A stretch of DNA of 64,000 nt from JAAYCB01 sp012744395 (GCA_028703175.1 JAQVNJ010000010.1:1-64000); one strand, 5' to 3'. Counted from the first letter of the stretch, positions 8,455 through 17,608 are shown. The notes: generated from the sequence alone by a model not told the origin. Translations and numbers: made by a program.

Positions 8455-10278
8455 TCACTTCCCGGCCAGCCGGATCATGCCGTTCCAGCCGGGCGGCGCG
8501 GTGCGATTGTGCTGGGCGATGTAGACCGTGAGAAAATCGCTCACCCGATCCTCGGTCGGCATGCGGCGCAACAGGTCGTAGGCCCTCGGCCAGTCGCGCT
8601 GGAGGAAGGCGTCCAGCGCGGTCTCGCACATCGCCAGGTGTTCGTCGCTCAGCGCTGGATACTGGTCCACCGGAGGCAGAAGCTCGCTGACCTCCACGCC
8701 CGTCTCCATCCCGAAAGGGCAGACGCGGGCGATCCGCCGCACCCGGGCGAGCTGGCGCGGCACCTGCTCGCGGACGGCCCGGGCAGTCGCCTCGTCGAGC
8801 AGGATCGGCGCGTTGAGCACCTTGGTCATCCCCTCCAGCCGCGAGGCCAGGTTGACGACCGGGCCGAAGACCGTGACCTTCACCTGGTCGACCGTGCCGA
8901 TCTTGCCGGCCACGGCCGGTCCGGTGGCGATCCCCACGCCGGCGTTGAACCCGGCCAGCGGACCGCCGGCCTCGCGCGCGGCCGACTCGAACTCCGCGCG
9001 GATCCCCAGCGCCGCCCGGCACGTCTTGACCACGTCGTCGGCGGTCGTGATCGGCCAGCCCCAGAACCCCATCGCCGCATCGCCCTGGAAATCGCCGACC
9101 ACGCCCCCCTCGTTGAGAATCTGGTACGTCATCACGCCGAGGGCCTTGCTGACCCGGCCGAGCAGGTCGAGCAGGTCGCCGGCGGACCGCTCCGACTCCC
9201 GTGAAAACCCCCTCAGATCGCAGAACAGCACGGAGACCTCCGTCTCGCGCGGCGCCAGCACAAGGTGCGGATCCTCGACGGAGAGCGTGTTCATCACGAC
9301 GGGGGAGAAGAACTGGCTGAGGGCCGACTGGCGCTGCTGGAGGCGGCGCATCTCCAGCAGGCTGCTGACGATCGTGGCCACCAGCTCGGTGAATTTCACG
9401 TCCTCGCGGAGGTCCGTCTGATCGCTCGAGCCCGGCAGACCGGGCAGGTCTTTCTGGAACCGGCCGGCCAGGTAGAGGGCCCAATCGTCGCCCCCGGCGC
9501 TCCGCAGCGGCGTGCAGAAGGCCCAATCGTAGTTCCCCCTGGCGGTGAATGGCTGGGGCGAGTCCGGCTCGGCGCCCTCCCAGACGTGCAGAATGCTCTG
9601 GCGCTTGCGGAGCGCTTCGAGGATCAGGCGCTGGCTGGGGCGAAAGTCTCCCTGCGCGACCCGCCGCTGGTCCCAGTGGAGGACGCGGACGCCCGCCGCC
9701 GCGGCCCCGCCCGCCTGCCTGGCACGCGGCTCGCGAGCGGGCGGCCGTGGCGGCCCGGCGGCCGTCACCACGGCCGCCGTCTCCGTCCGCGGGACGCCCG
9801 CCAGGAGCATGCCCACCAGCCGGATGCACAGCTCGTTGTCGTCGGTCGCGCCGGAAATCACCTCCGGCAGCCGGCTGAGGACCTCGATCCGGTGGTCCGG
9901 GTTGCGGAAGGGAATCTCCTTGAGGTATTGGGGGCTGAAGGATTGCTGCTGGACGGGCATCGGGGCGTCGGCGGCCACGTCGGCGCGCTGGACGGTGAGC
10001 AGGAAGCTCGTCTCGCCGATCACGAAGTGCTCGCCCGGCGCCAGCGCCAACTCGCTGCACTGCTTGCCGCGAAAGAAGAGCGGATTGGCCGCGTCGGGCA
10101 GTTGCGTCGCGACGAGCCGCCCGCCGTCCCAGCGAAGCTCGGCATGGCGCCGCGAGATATGGGCGTCCCAGGGAACGGCCCATTGCCCGGCCCGTCCGAG
10201 AATGATCGGCATGCCTTCCGGCAGAGTCCTCCGCCAGCGGTGCGAGAGCTGGTCGCCCTGGGCAATCAATTCAGCCAT
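8455..10278 (-). CDS. FHA-GAF-class III adenylate/guanylate cyclase
   Basis: A soluble 607-residue signalling protein. Residues 24-95 form an FHA domain (ILGR at 26-29, ISRRHAEL at 41-48), a fold that binds phosphothreonine. Residues about 131-310 look like a GAF sensor domain. Residues 345-535 form a class III nucleotide cyclase with metal ligands D353 (LFCDLRGF) and D400 (FQGDAAMGF) and the transition-state pair N476/R480 (GPVVNLASRLEG), so it should be active. The spacing is of the adenylate-cyclase-like bacterial type, but ATP against GTP preference is not certain. The start at 10278 has an AGGGG ribosome-binding site and is only 4 bases after the stop of the Ser/Thr kinase gene, which implies translational coupling. 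The FHA domain is a natural reader of that kinase's product. Confidence 0.92.
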   Translation of the reverse strand: MAELIAQGDQLSHRWRRTLPEGMPIILGRAGQWAVPWDAHISRRHAELRWDGGRLVATQLPDAANPLFFRGKQCSELALAPGEHFVIGETSFLLTVQRADVAADAPMPVQQQSFSPQYLKEIPFRNPDHRIEVLSRLPEVISGATDDNELCIRLVGMLLAGVPRTETAAVVTAAGPPRPPAREPRARQAGGAAAAGVRVLHWDQRRVAQGDFRPSQRLILEALRKRQSILHVWEGAEPDSPQPFTARGNYDWAFCTPLRSAGGDDWALYLAGRFQKDLPGLPGSSDQTDLREDVKFTELVATIVSSLLEMRRLQQRQSALSQFFSPVVMNTLSVEDPHLVLAPRETEVSVLFCDLRGFSRESERSAGDLLDLLGRVSKALGVMTYQILNEGGVVGDFQGDAAMGFWGWPITTADDVVKTCRAALGIRAEFESAAREAGGPLAGFNAGVGIATGPAVAGKIGTVDQVKVTVFGPVVNLASRLEGMTKVLNAPILLDEATARAVREQVPRQLARVRRIARVCPFGMETGVEVSELLPPVDQYPALSDEHLAMCETALDAFLQRDWPRAYDLLRRMPTEDRVSDFLTVYIAQHNRTAPPGWNGMIRLAGK

Positions 10279-10282
10279 GGTT

Positions 10283-12514
10283 TCACCCCTTCGGCGGCGA
10301 CCCGGCGGGCGGCGCGGGCGGCGCGGGCGGCCGGGCCGGCGGCGCATCGGTCGGTTCCGCCGCGGATCGCGAGGTAGCGCTCGCGCCGGGGGTCTCGCCA
10401 TCGCCGAGCGAGGCGAGCCGCGCCGGTCCAGATTGCTCGAGCAGCCGATAGGCCACGCCCCACAGCCCGACGACGACCACGACGACCATCAGCAGGGCCC
10501 GCCAACTATAGGCGATCAGGCCCGCTCGCAGATCGCCGAGCGTGGCCCCGATGGCCGTCTCGTACGACTCCTCGACGATCACCGACCAACCGGTGTCGCC
10601 CGACTCGGAAATCACTTCGGCCGAGTCCGCCAGCCAGCGCTGCCGGTAGGCCGGATCGATCTGGCCGGCCGGATCGCGGTAGTCGACCTTCAACTCGGCG
10701 GTTGCCGGAAACGCATCGTGCCCAATCCGCAGCGGCTGCAATCCGCTGGCATGATCCCCATTCTCCCAAGCGCTCATCACCGGGTGCTCCAGGATGTGGC
10801 CCGGCGTGTCCGGCAGGGGGCGCTCGACGAGCACGGCGAACTGGCTCCGCCTGTCTTCCGCTTCAAGCGATTCCACCAACCGGCCGACCCCCACGCTCAA
10901 TCCGGCCACGCCGAGAAACTCCTCGCCGCCGGCCGAGCGGATCGGCGTGGAAACGGCGACGTTCCAGATGCCCAGCGCTTCGCTGCGGTATGCGGGCGAG
11001 AGCGAGGTCCGCTCCAGGTGCACGCCCGGGGCCGGCTTCTCGCCCGGCTCGAGGTCGGCCGGCCCGCCGTGGAAGTACGACCGCCAGGCGTACCACCGCC
11101 CCACCGTGGAGGCCTTCGCCTCCTCCGGCACGCGCGCGATTTGCAGGCCCCGGGAATCGTCGAGAAACCAACTGTTGACGTTCTTGCCGGCGACCATCTC
11201 GGCGGGGATCGCGGCTTCCAGGGCCGCCTGCAAGCCCCGCCGCACCGGATGGGCGCGGAATCGCTCGCGCAAGGGTTCGAGTTGCTCTTCCGCCAGATTG
11301 GGGTCGCACAACTGCTTGGAAAGCGCAATCAGCTGCGGATTCTCCGTCGCCTCGTGAAACGCGCGGATCAGCTCGTCGGATGCGATCAACTGCTCGACCG
11401 CGCGGCAACGCCGGTCGACGTTGGCGGCAATCGCCTTGGCCACGGAGCGCGCGGCGAACTGGTTCGTCTTCAATGCCCGGTTGACCAGTTCCATCCGCGA
11501 CCGCTCGACCGCCGCGTTGAACCCCCGCCAAACGAACAGCGAAACCACCAGGAGCACCAGCGCCGGGCCAAACGTGCCCAAGAGCATCGCGGGGCGGCGG
11601 GCACGGCGGGCCTCTCGGGCGTCGAGCGCGTCAAGCACCGACTGCACGTTGGGATAGCGCTTCTTCGCGTCCGGCGCCAGGCACCGCTCGATGATCTCCG
11701 CCAAAGCGCGGTCCACCCCGCGCATCTGCCGATGCTCGCTGGGCGCTCCCCGCCGGCGGATCAAGGACCGGTACTCGGCAAGCCGTTTCCTGAAATCGTC
11801 GATCCCGTTGAGCCGCCCCACGGACGCCTCATCGCGGTGAGGCGGACTGCCGGTCAACATCGAGTAGAGCAGGGCCCCGAGGGCATACACGTCCCAGCGA
11901 GCGTCGGGCACCGCCTCGAGATTGGCCTGTTCCGGCGCCATGTAAAAGAGCGTGCCCAAGGCCGGCGTCTGCTCGCGGAACAACCGCGATTGGCCGAAAT
12001 CCGCCAGCCGCGGCTTCTGGTCCTGGTCGAGCAAGACGTTGCCCGGCTTCAGGTCGCAGTGGAGCACCCCCTTGCCGTGGGCATGGATCAAGCCGATCGC
12101 CACATCGCGGATAATCGCCACGGCTTCCGCGCAGGAGAGCGGCCGCGACTGGAGCCGATCGGCCAGCGAACCGTGCTCCATGTACTCCATCACGTAGTAC
12201 GGCGGCTCCGCATCCCAGCCCACCCCGATCAACTGGACAACGTGCCGGTCGGCGAACAGAAACGTCAGCTTCTCGACCTCGCGAGACAACAGGGACCAAT
12301 CGAGACCCCCCCGATGTGCGTAAAACTTGATCGCCACGCGCCGGCCCGTGTTCCGCTCGACCGCCAGCCAGACTTCACCAAACGCGCCCGTCCCGAGAAG
12401 CTGTTCCAGGTCGTAACCCGGAACGGAAGTCGGCGGCCTCACGCTCTGGAGGCTTCGCTCCTGCGCCCGCAGCCGCTGCGGGCCGTCTTGGGATAACGTC
12501 GGGTCGCTGTTCAT
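10283..12514 (-). CDS. Transmembrane Ser/Thr protein kinase with extracytoplasmic sensor
   Basis: A 743-residue Hanks-type kinase. The cytoplasmic kinase domain (35-300) has the glycine loop GTGAFGEV (41-48), K63 in VAIKF, E79, the catalytic loop HCDLKPGN (152-159), DFG (172-174) and APE (193-195). Threonines lie in the activation segment. A membrane helix (about 309-329) is followed by a roughly 340-residue region resembling a Cache-type sensor, a second helix near 670-692 (VVVVVVGLWGVAY) and a Pro/Ala-rich tail. Periplasmic ligand binding would thus control the kinase. It is the first gene of an operon with the FHA-cyclase. The much longer open frame upstream of 12514 is ignored because the coding look begins at MNSDPTLS and a promoter abuts this ATG. 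Confidence 0.93.
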   Translation of the reverse strand: MNSDPTLSQDGPQRLRAQERSLQSVRPPTSVPGYDLEQLLGTGAFGEVWLAVERNTGRRVAIKFYAHRGGLDWSLLSREVEKLTFLFADRHVVQLIGVGWDAEPPYYVMEYMEHGSLADRLQSRPLSCAEAVAIIRDVAIGLIHAHGKGVLHCDLKPGNVLLDQDQKPRLADFGQSRLFREQTPALGTLFYMAPEQANLEAVPDARWDVYALGALLYSMLTGSPPHRDEASVGRLNGIDDFRKRLAEYRSLIRRRGAPSEHRQMRGVDRALAEIIERCLAPDAKKRYPNVQSVLDALDAREARRARRPAMLLGTFGPALVLLVVSLFVWRGFNAAVERSRMELVNRALKTNQFAARSVAKAIAANVDRRCRAVEQLIASDELIRAFHEATENPQLIALSKQLCDPNLAEEQLEPLRERFRAHPVRRGLQAALEAAIPAEMVAGKNVNSWFLDDSRGLQIARVPEEAKASTVGRWYAWRSYFHGGPADLEPGEKPAPGVHLERTSLSPAYRSEALGIWNVAVSTPIRSAGGEEFLGVAGLSVGVGRLVESLEAEDRRSQFAVLVERPLPDTPGHILEHPVMSAWENGDHASGLQPLRIGHDAFPATAELKVDYRDPAGQIDPAYRQRWLADSAEVISESGDTGWSVIVEESYETAIGATLGDLRAGLIAYSWRALLMVVVVVVGLWGVAYRLLEQSGPARLASLGDGETPGASATSRSAAEPTDAPPARPPAPPAPPAGSPPKG

Positions 12515-12521
12515 ACCGCGG

Positions 12522-12530
12522 ATTATAACA
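12522..12530 (-). promoter_or_regulatory. Extended -10 promoter of the kinase-cyclase operon
   Basis: On the minus strand the bases read TGTTATAAT: a perfect TATAAT (12527-12522) with the TG of an extended -10 one base upstream. No good -35 is visible. The box ends 7 bases before the kinase ATG at 12514, so the transcript would start at or next to the start codon and be leaderless. Confidence 0.5.
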
Positions 12531-12771
12531 CCGCCGGCGGCGCGAGGGGGACCGGGGACGGGATACAACTCGCCGCGTCCTGCTCCGCGCCACGCGCGCA
12601 GACGCTTCCGGATCGCGCTGCCGGCGGACGCCCACACCCCGGCGACCGCCGGCTTGATTGCCGCCAGCCGCCGCATTAGCATTTGGGAACGACGGCCGCC
12701 GAGCCGGCATCGCGCCGCGCCGGGTATCGAGAACCGTTCCGAATTCCCCAATCCCATCGGTCGGAGCAGCC

Positions 12772-14223
12772 ATGAAGCGAGAACCCAGATTGTCGCCGGA
12801 AGCGGCGGGCACGAAAACGCGGCGGGATTTTTTGAGACTCGGCGGAATGCTCGCCGCCGGGGCCGCCCTGGCCGGCCCGGCGATCCCCCCCGTCCACGCC
12901 GCGGAGGACAACACGATTCGCCTCGCCCTGATCGGCAGCGGCAGCCGCGGCAGCGGTGCGGTGGTCAATGCGTTCGAGTCGCCCAACGGCCCCTGCAAAC
13001 TGGTCGCCATGGCGGACATCTTCGCGAATCGCTTGGAAGGGTCGCACAAGGTCCTCAGCCAACAATCCCCCCAGCAAGTCGATGTCCCGCCCGAACGCCG
13101 GTTCGTGGGATTCGACGCCTACAAGAAGGCGATCGACTGCCTGCGGCCCGGCGTCGACATCGCCATGCTGACCACCTATCCCGCGTTCCGCCCGGTCCAC
13201 CTCGACTACGCGGTCTCCAAGGGCGTCAATGTGTTCATGGAGAAGTCGTTCGCGGTCGATCCGGTCGGCGTGCGGCGGGTCGTCCAGGCCGGCCGGGAGG
13301 CCGAGAAGAAGAACCTGAAGATCGCTGCCGGCCTGATGTGCCGCCACTCCGTCAACCGCCAGGAACTGATCAAGCGGATTCGCGACGGCGAGTTGGGACC
13401 GGTCCAGCTGATCCGCGCATACCGCATGGAGCCCTGCGGGGGGATGTCGCCCCAGCGCCCGGCAGATCTGAAGGAGTTGCTCTGGCAGATTCGCAACCGC
13501 ACGCACATCCTCTGGGTGTCCGGCGGTCTTTGGGCGGAAATGGATATCCACCAGATCGACGAGATCTGCTGGCTCAAGGACGACAACTACCCGGTCACCG
13601 CCCACGGCATCTGCGGCCGCGCCGCCAACAGCAACGACGCCGGCCAGGGCCTGGATTCCTTCTCCGTGGAATACACCTTCGCCGACGGCGCCAAGGCGTA
13701 CGACGTGGTCCGCTACATTCCCAATTGCTACACGGAGTTCGCCACTTTCGCGCACGGCACGAAGCGGGCCGCCCAGTTCTCCGGGACGGTCCATTCGGGG
13801 ACGTGCCATATCTACAAGGATCAACGTTGCGCCCCGGTCAGGGTCACCGCGAAGTACGATCGGAAGAGCGGGCAGTACGTCTACACCGAAGAGGCGCGGA
13901 CGAAGCGCGACGACATCGTCTGGCGGGCGCCGAAGGAGAATTACACCTGCTGGCAGGCGGAGTGGAACGTCCTCTTGAATTCCATCCGCCAAGACCTGCC
14001 GCAGAATGAAGCGGAGCGGGCCGCCTACTCGAACCTCACCGGACTGATGGGCCGCGCGGCGATGCACATGGGCCGCGTCATCACCTGGGAGGAGATGCTC
14101 CAGTCCGACTTCGAGCTCTGCCCGAACATCGACGCGATGACCGAAGACAGCCCGCCGCCGGTGATGCCCGACGCGAATGGCTGCTACCCGGTGCCGATTC
14201 CCGGACAATGGATCGAGGTGTAA
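12772..14223 (+). CDS. Tat-exported Gfo/Idh/MocA family oxidoreductase
   Basis: A 483-residue NAD(P)-dependent dehydrogenase-like protein. It opens with a twin-arginine signal (TRRDFLRLGGMLAAGAALAG) ending near AEDN. A Rossmann fold begins with LALIGSGSRG (52-60). The family catalytic-lysine motif appears as MEKSFAVDP, an EKS variant of the common EKP. The likely role is oxidation or reduction of sugars or their derivatives outside the cytoplasm, as is common for the many planctomycete paralogues; the substrate is unknown. The start at 12772 has a GGAG ribosome-binding site. The gene is divergent from the kinase operon and lies 71 bases before the BNR protein, with which it may be co-transcribed. 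Confidence 0.9.
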   Translation: MKREPRLSPEAAGTKTRRDFLRLGGMLAAGAALAGPAIPPVHAAEDNTIRLALIGSGSRGSGAVVNAFESPNGPCKLVAMADIFANRLEGSHKVLSQQSPQQVDVPPERRFVGFDAYKKAIDCLRPGVDIAMLTTYPAFRPVHLDYAVSKGVNVFMEKSFAVDPVGVRRVVQAGREAEKKNLKIAAGLMCRHSVNRQELIKRIRDGELGPVQLIRAYRMEPCGGMSPQRPADLKELLWQIRNRTHILWVSGGLWAEMDIHQIDEICWLKDDNYPVTAHGICGRAANSNDAGQGLDSFSVEYTFADGAKAYDVVRYIPNCYTEFATFAHGTKRAAQFSGTVHSGTCHIYKDQRCAPVRVTAKYDRKSGQYVYTEEARTKRDDIVWRAPKENYTCWQAEWNVLLNSIRQDLPQNEAERAAYSNLTGLMGRAAMHMGRVITWEEMLQSDFELCPNIDAMTEDSPPPVMPDANGCYPVPIPGQWIEV

Positions 14224-14294
14224 ACGGCCCCCTGGCCCGCGCGTCTTCTCCCGCCGGCCGCCAGCCATGACCTTCCAGCGAAAGGGTTGACCTG

Positions 14295-15581
14295 ATGACA
14301 CAAGAACGAACAACGCGGCGCCGGTTCCTGGGCGCTTCGGCGGCTGCCGCCGGCGGGATGTTGTTGGCCGGCGGGGTGGGGCGAAGCGCCGACCCGCTTG
14401 CCGCCGGGCCGATCGCCGGCGAGACGGACCATTTCTGGTACCGCGCGCAGCCGGCCGGCATGTATATCGACGCGCAGCGCGGCAACAAGGCGTTCGCATA
14501 CGCCGACGGGAAGATCTTCCTGTCGGAAGACAACGGGCGCAGCTGGCCCCACAGTGCCGCCTTTCCCGCCGCCCGGCGGATCGACTTCAGCCACATTCTG
14601 AACAACGGCAACATCCTGTTCGCCGCCGGCGCGAAACTCTACCTGAGCACCGACAACCTGAAGACGTACCGGCCGATTACCGTCAAGGCCCGGGACGGCG
14701 CGGATTACGTCCCGCACACGCCCAACAACCCGGACCTGCCCGGCTGGTACTTCCACACGCTTCCGGGCGTTGTCTCCTGGGAAGTCAACGGGGCGGAGAT
14801 GATGGTCTGGGGCAACTACTGCAACGTCATCGGCGGCGCGACCCCGGTCAACATCTACTATTCGACCGACAGCGGGCGGACGGTGAAGATCGCCTACACC
14901 TTCGGGCAGAACCCCTTCTTCTCGGACAACGGATCGCCCGGCGGCGGCAAGGGCGGGACGCTGCTGGGCGATCCCGGCAACCCGGTTCTCGCCCGCCACG
15001 TCCACACGGTCGCCTACAACCCCGCCGAAGATGCGTTCTATGCCTGCACGGGCGACGGCACGCGCGGCTTGGGGCATGAGTGCCACTGGCTGCGAGGCGC
15101 CTACGACGCGCAGCGCGACCAGTGGGACTGGAAGGTCCTCGTTTCGGACGTCTCCAACTCGCGGTACAAATGCGGCGGCATCAACTTCGTCGACGGCAAA
15201 GTCTACTGGATCAGCGACGCGAACGGCCCCCAGCCCCACGATCGCGGCATCTTCTGCTGCGATCCCGCCGACCTGACCAGGCCCGAGAAGCACACGCTGC
15301 TGTTCAATCCGCAGGTCGAATCCGGCAACATGATCATCGAGGACGGCGTGATCCTGGCCGCGCATTGCGCTCCCGCCTCGCCGCTGGCCACGGGATTCAT
15401 CGTCTCCACGGACATGGGAGCGTCGTGGGCGCAATACGATCTGAAGGAGTTCGGCAGGCGTTCGCCCACCCGCTTCCACGAGAAAAACGGCGCGGGCTGG
15501 TTCCGGGTCGACTTGAGGTCGGGATGGGTCCAGCAGGCGGACGTGGTCTTCATCAAGCCCAAGCCCGCGCCCGCCGGATAG
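14295..15581 (+). CDS. Tat-exported BNR-repeat (sialidase-like) protein
   Basis: A 428-residue exported protein with a twin-arginine signal (TTRRRFLGASAAAAGGMLLA). The mature part has several Asp-box/BNR turns of the S-x-D-x-G-x-x-W type: LSEDNGRSW near residue 78, YSTDSGRT near 190 and VSTDMGASW near 377. These mark a six-bladed propeller of the sialidase superfold. The fold fits carbohydrate binding or hydrolysis, but the catalytic arginine triad could not be assigned by eye, so sialidase activity is not claimed. It follows a Gfo/Idh gene on the same strand. Confidence 0.8.
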   Translation: MTQERTTRRRFLGASAAAAGGMLLAGGVGRSADPLAAGPIAGETDHFWYRAQPAGMYIDAQRGNKAFAYADGKIFLSEDNGRSWPHSAAFPAARRIDFSHILNNGNILFAAGAKLYLSTDNLKTYRPITVKARDGADYVPHTPNNPDLPGWYFHTLPGVVSWEVNGAEMMVWGNYCNVIGGATPVNIYYSTDSGRTVKIAYTFGQNPFFSDNGSPGGGKGGTLLGDPGNPVLARHVHTVAYNPAEDAFYACTGDGTRGLGHECHWLRGAYDAQRDQWDWKVLVSDVSNSRYKCGGINFVDGKVYWISDANGPQPHDRGIFCCDPADLTRPEKHTLLFNPQVESGNMIIEDGVILAAHCAPASPLATGFIVSTDMGASWAQYDLKEFGRRSPTRFHEKNGAGWFRVDLRSGWVQQADVVFIKPKPAPAG

Positions 15582-15772
15582 CGCGGAAGCGGAGTTGCCG
15601 GATCAGGCGCCCCTCCGCGGTGGCTCCTTGTTGCCTGTTGGACGATTGGCCACTGCCTGACGAATTGCCGCTGTTCCGCGGTTTCCGGCGCCCTCCGCTG
15701 CCGGCGTTCACGATCCTGCGGTCGGAGGTCCGCCAGGACCTTGAGCACCGCGTTCGGTTCGGCCACTCATCC

Positions 15773-16702
15773 TCATCCAGGTAGCGCTTTTTCAATCATC
15801 TCCCGCCGGGCCAAGCCTTCCAGCCACTGCCGCGGGATTCCCGACTCGCCCCAGCAGGCGCCGGCAAGCTGCCCGCAAACCGCGCCGGTGGTGTCGGCGT
15901 CATCGCCCAAGTTGACCGCCCGCAAAACGGCTTCGCGGAAATCCTCGGCATCGTGGAACGCCCAGAGGGCCGCCTCGAGGCTTCTGACCACATATCCGGA
16001 GCCGACGATCTCGGGCGGCTGCTTCTCGCGGAAACTCCCCTCGGCAACTGCCAGAATCTCTGGATGAACGGGCGCGATTGTCTTGAGTTGCCGGAGCGGT
16101 TCCCAATCAGCCGCGAGGACCTCGTTGCGGTCGATGCCGTGAATCAGGCCGGCCAGTACGATGCCGAAGTAGCCGCAGGCGGAACGGCACTGCGGGCTGG
16201 CATGGGTGGGGAGGCTGGAATCGATGCAATGCTGGACCAGTCCCTCCAGTTGGTCCGGAAACCGTCCCGCATCGTAAATCGGCACCGGCCCGAGACGCAT
16301 GATCGAACCGTTGCCGCTTGCCCACTCCGAACTCTCGCCGGAAGCGCCGGCGTCGCCCGTCCGCTCGAACCGGCTCAACGCCTGTTGCGTGGTGATCCCG
16401 ATGTCGAAACAGCGACCGTTGACCGAATACTCACCCTTCCGCCACCACCGGACGTAACGGCGGGCCTGGTCGTTAAGATCCCAGCCCACTTTGGCGATGC
16501 TGTCGGCCAGGGCCAAGGCCATGCTCGTATCATCGGTCCAAGCGCCTGCGGGCAGCCCGTGGGGGCCGCCGCCGCGAAAGCCCGTCACCGGCCTGAAGCC
16601 GCCGGGGGGCGTGAATTCGACGGCGGCGCCCAGCGCATCGCCAACGGCCAGCCCCAGAAGGGTGCCACGCCTCCGGTCAACATCACTGCTGGTTTCGGCC
16701 AT
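15773..16702 (-). CDS. ADP-ribosylglycohydrolase family protein (DraG-like)
   Basis: A 309-residue protein of the DraG/ARH fold. The di-metal site motifs are present: LGLAVGDALGAAVE near the N-terminus, the TDDTSMAL motif (56-63) and NLGDDADTTGAVCG (about 265-278). Family members remove ADP-ribose from arginine or other residues, or act on related nucleotides. No cognate ADP-ribosyltransferase such as DraT lies nearby, so the target is open. No signal peptide is seen, so it is cytoplasmic. It is transcribed divergently from the first small LuxR-type gene. Confidence 0.9.
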   Translation of the reverse strand: MAETSSDVDRRRGTLLGLAVGDALGAAVEFTPPGGFRPVTGFRGGGPHGLPAGAWTDDTSMALALADSIAKVGWDLNDQARRYVRWWRKGEYSVNGRCFDIGITTQQALSRFERTGDAGASGESSEWASGNGSIMRLGPVPIYDAGRFPDQLEGLVQHCIDSSLPTHASPQCRSACGYFGIVLAGLIHGIDRNEVLAADWEPLRQLKTIAPVHPEILAVAEGSFREKQPPEIVGSGYVVRSLEAALWAFHDAEDFREAVLRAVNLGDDADTTGAVCGQLAGACWGESGIPRQWLEGLARREMIEKALPG

Positions 16703-17032
16703 GGGACAGGCCCACCCCCCCTCCCCCCCCGCATGGTCTAGACCCGGTTCAGCGAGCCGTCCCGGCCGGCCGTGATTGAGGAAATCGGCCGCCGGTCGCC
16801 TGCACGACGTATTGAGGTTTATGCCGCCAAAAATTCGCCCCGGGCACGACCGACCAGGGCATGTCCCCGCAAACGGATGGTGCTGTATACTTAATTCGGG
16901 TGGTAATTCACGGACGATAAATTATACCACAAGAAGTACCCATTGCCAATCGGTTGTGCATTGCATTGCGGCAAGTACAATAGAGCCCGGTGTCTTTTTA
17001 CACATTTCTCGACTCTGGCACGGGCAGAAACG
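16703..17032. other. AT-richer divergent intergenic region
   Basis: This 330-base region separates the DraG-like gene from the first LuxR-type gene and is clearly richer in A+T than its surroundings from about 16880. It contains a run of C bases near 16711-16730, a TATACT box at 16886-16891 and the promoter called at 16954-16981. No open frame here looks coding. Confidence 0.45.
16954..16981 (+). promoter_or_regulatory. Putative promoter of the first small LuxR-type gene
   Basis: TTGTGC (16954-16959) and TACAAT (16976-16981) are separated by 16 bases, about 51 bases upstream of the ATG at 17033. The second copy has a similarly placed TTGCGT/TAAAAT pair, also with a 16-base spacer. Confidence 0.45.
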
Positions 17033-17296
17033 ATGGCCTCAGCACTTACACCTCGGGAAAAGGAAGTTGTCCGCCTGGCCAGCCTGGGGTGCACTTCCGT
17101 AGAGATTGGCAGGATCCTCAAACTCGTTCCCAGCACCGTGGTCAGCCACAAGGCCCGGGCGATGGCCAAACTCGGAACGGACAAGGTGACCCTGCTGACG
17201 CGTTTGGCGATCAAGCTCAAGATCACCGACATGAAGGACAAACTGACCCCCATCGAGCAGCGGAGGTCCGGCCGCAGCAACGACGGCTGGAATTGA
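17033..17296 (+). CDS. Small stand-alone LuxR/GerE-type HTH protein, copy 1
   Basis: An 87-residue protein that is little more than a LuxR-type DNA-binding domain. LTPREKEVVRLASLGC opens helix 1, STVVSHKARAMAKLG is the recognition helix region, and a conserved tail ends SGRSNDGWN. No receiver or ligand domain is attached, so activity is probably set by protein level or a partner. The longer open frame starting at 16943 is rejected: it lacks a homologous upstream part in the second copy and its start precedes the promoter -10 box. It is 77 percent identical (67 of 87) to the protein at 17609-17872. No strong ribosome-binding site is visible. Confidence 0.85.
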   Translation: MASALTPREKEVVRLASLGCTSVEIGRILKLVPSTVVSHKARAMAKLGTDKVTLLTRLAIKLKITDMKDKLTPIEQRRSGRSNDGWN

Positions 17297-17298
17297 CC

Positions 17299-17317
17299 GC
17301 GAAAGGCTGCCTTTCGC
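17299..17317 (+). terminator. Terminator-like hairpin after LuxR copy 1
   Basis: GCGAAAGG (17299-17306) pairs perfectly with CCTTTCGC (17310-17317) around a CTG loop, two bases after the stop codon. No T-run follows, so it may stabilise the mRNA end or terminate weakly. Confidence 0.4.
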
Positions 17318-17608
17318 CGCCCGATCCCTCCCCCCCTCCGCAATCCGAGCACCTGGCCATCCGTCTCCGTGGTCCCCATGCGCGACCAGGCAGGTTGGCT
17401 CACTGGCCGAGCGGCCACGTCGTCACCCGTTCGTCCAGGCGCGTCCCCCCCTCGCCGGATTGGATTCTTGGCCTATAATTGGCTCATCGGGCAGTTTGCC
17501 TATTTTTTTGGGGTAGAAAGAGCCCCATTGGCTTGCGTTTTTCGTCATATGGACTAAAATAACACATCGAAATTTCCACAACAACTATTTTCCATGGGGC
17601 ATGCTATT
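17318..17608. other. Spacer between the two LuxR-type copies
   Basis: About 290 bases with no credible gene. The right half (from about 17465) is AT-rich and contains a run of T bases near 17502-17510, then a TTGCGT (17533-17538)/TAAAAT (17555-17560) pair that is the probable promoter of copy 2. Confidence 0.45.
17533..17560 (+). promoter_or_regulatory. Putative promoter of the second small LuxR-type gene
   Basis: TTGCGT and TAAAAT with a 16-base spacer, 48 bases before the ATG at 17609. Box spacing and leader length resemble those of copy 1. Confidence 0.45.

Noticed and set aside
9545..12496. A 983-codon plus-strand frame antisense to the kinase-cyclase genes
   Set aside because: It is a GC-rich antisense shadow with Arg/Pro/Gly-rich text and no domains; the minus-strand genes have clear catalytic motifs.
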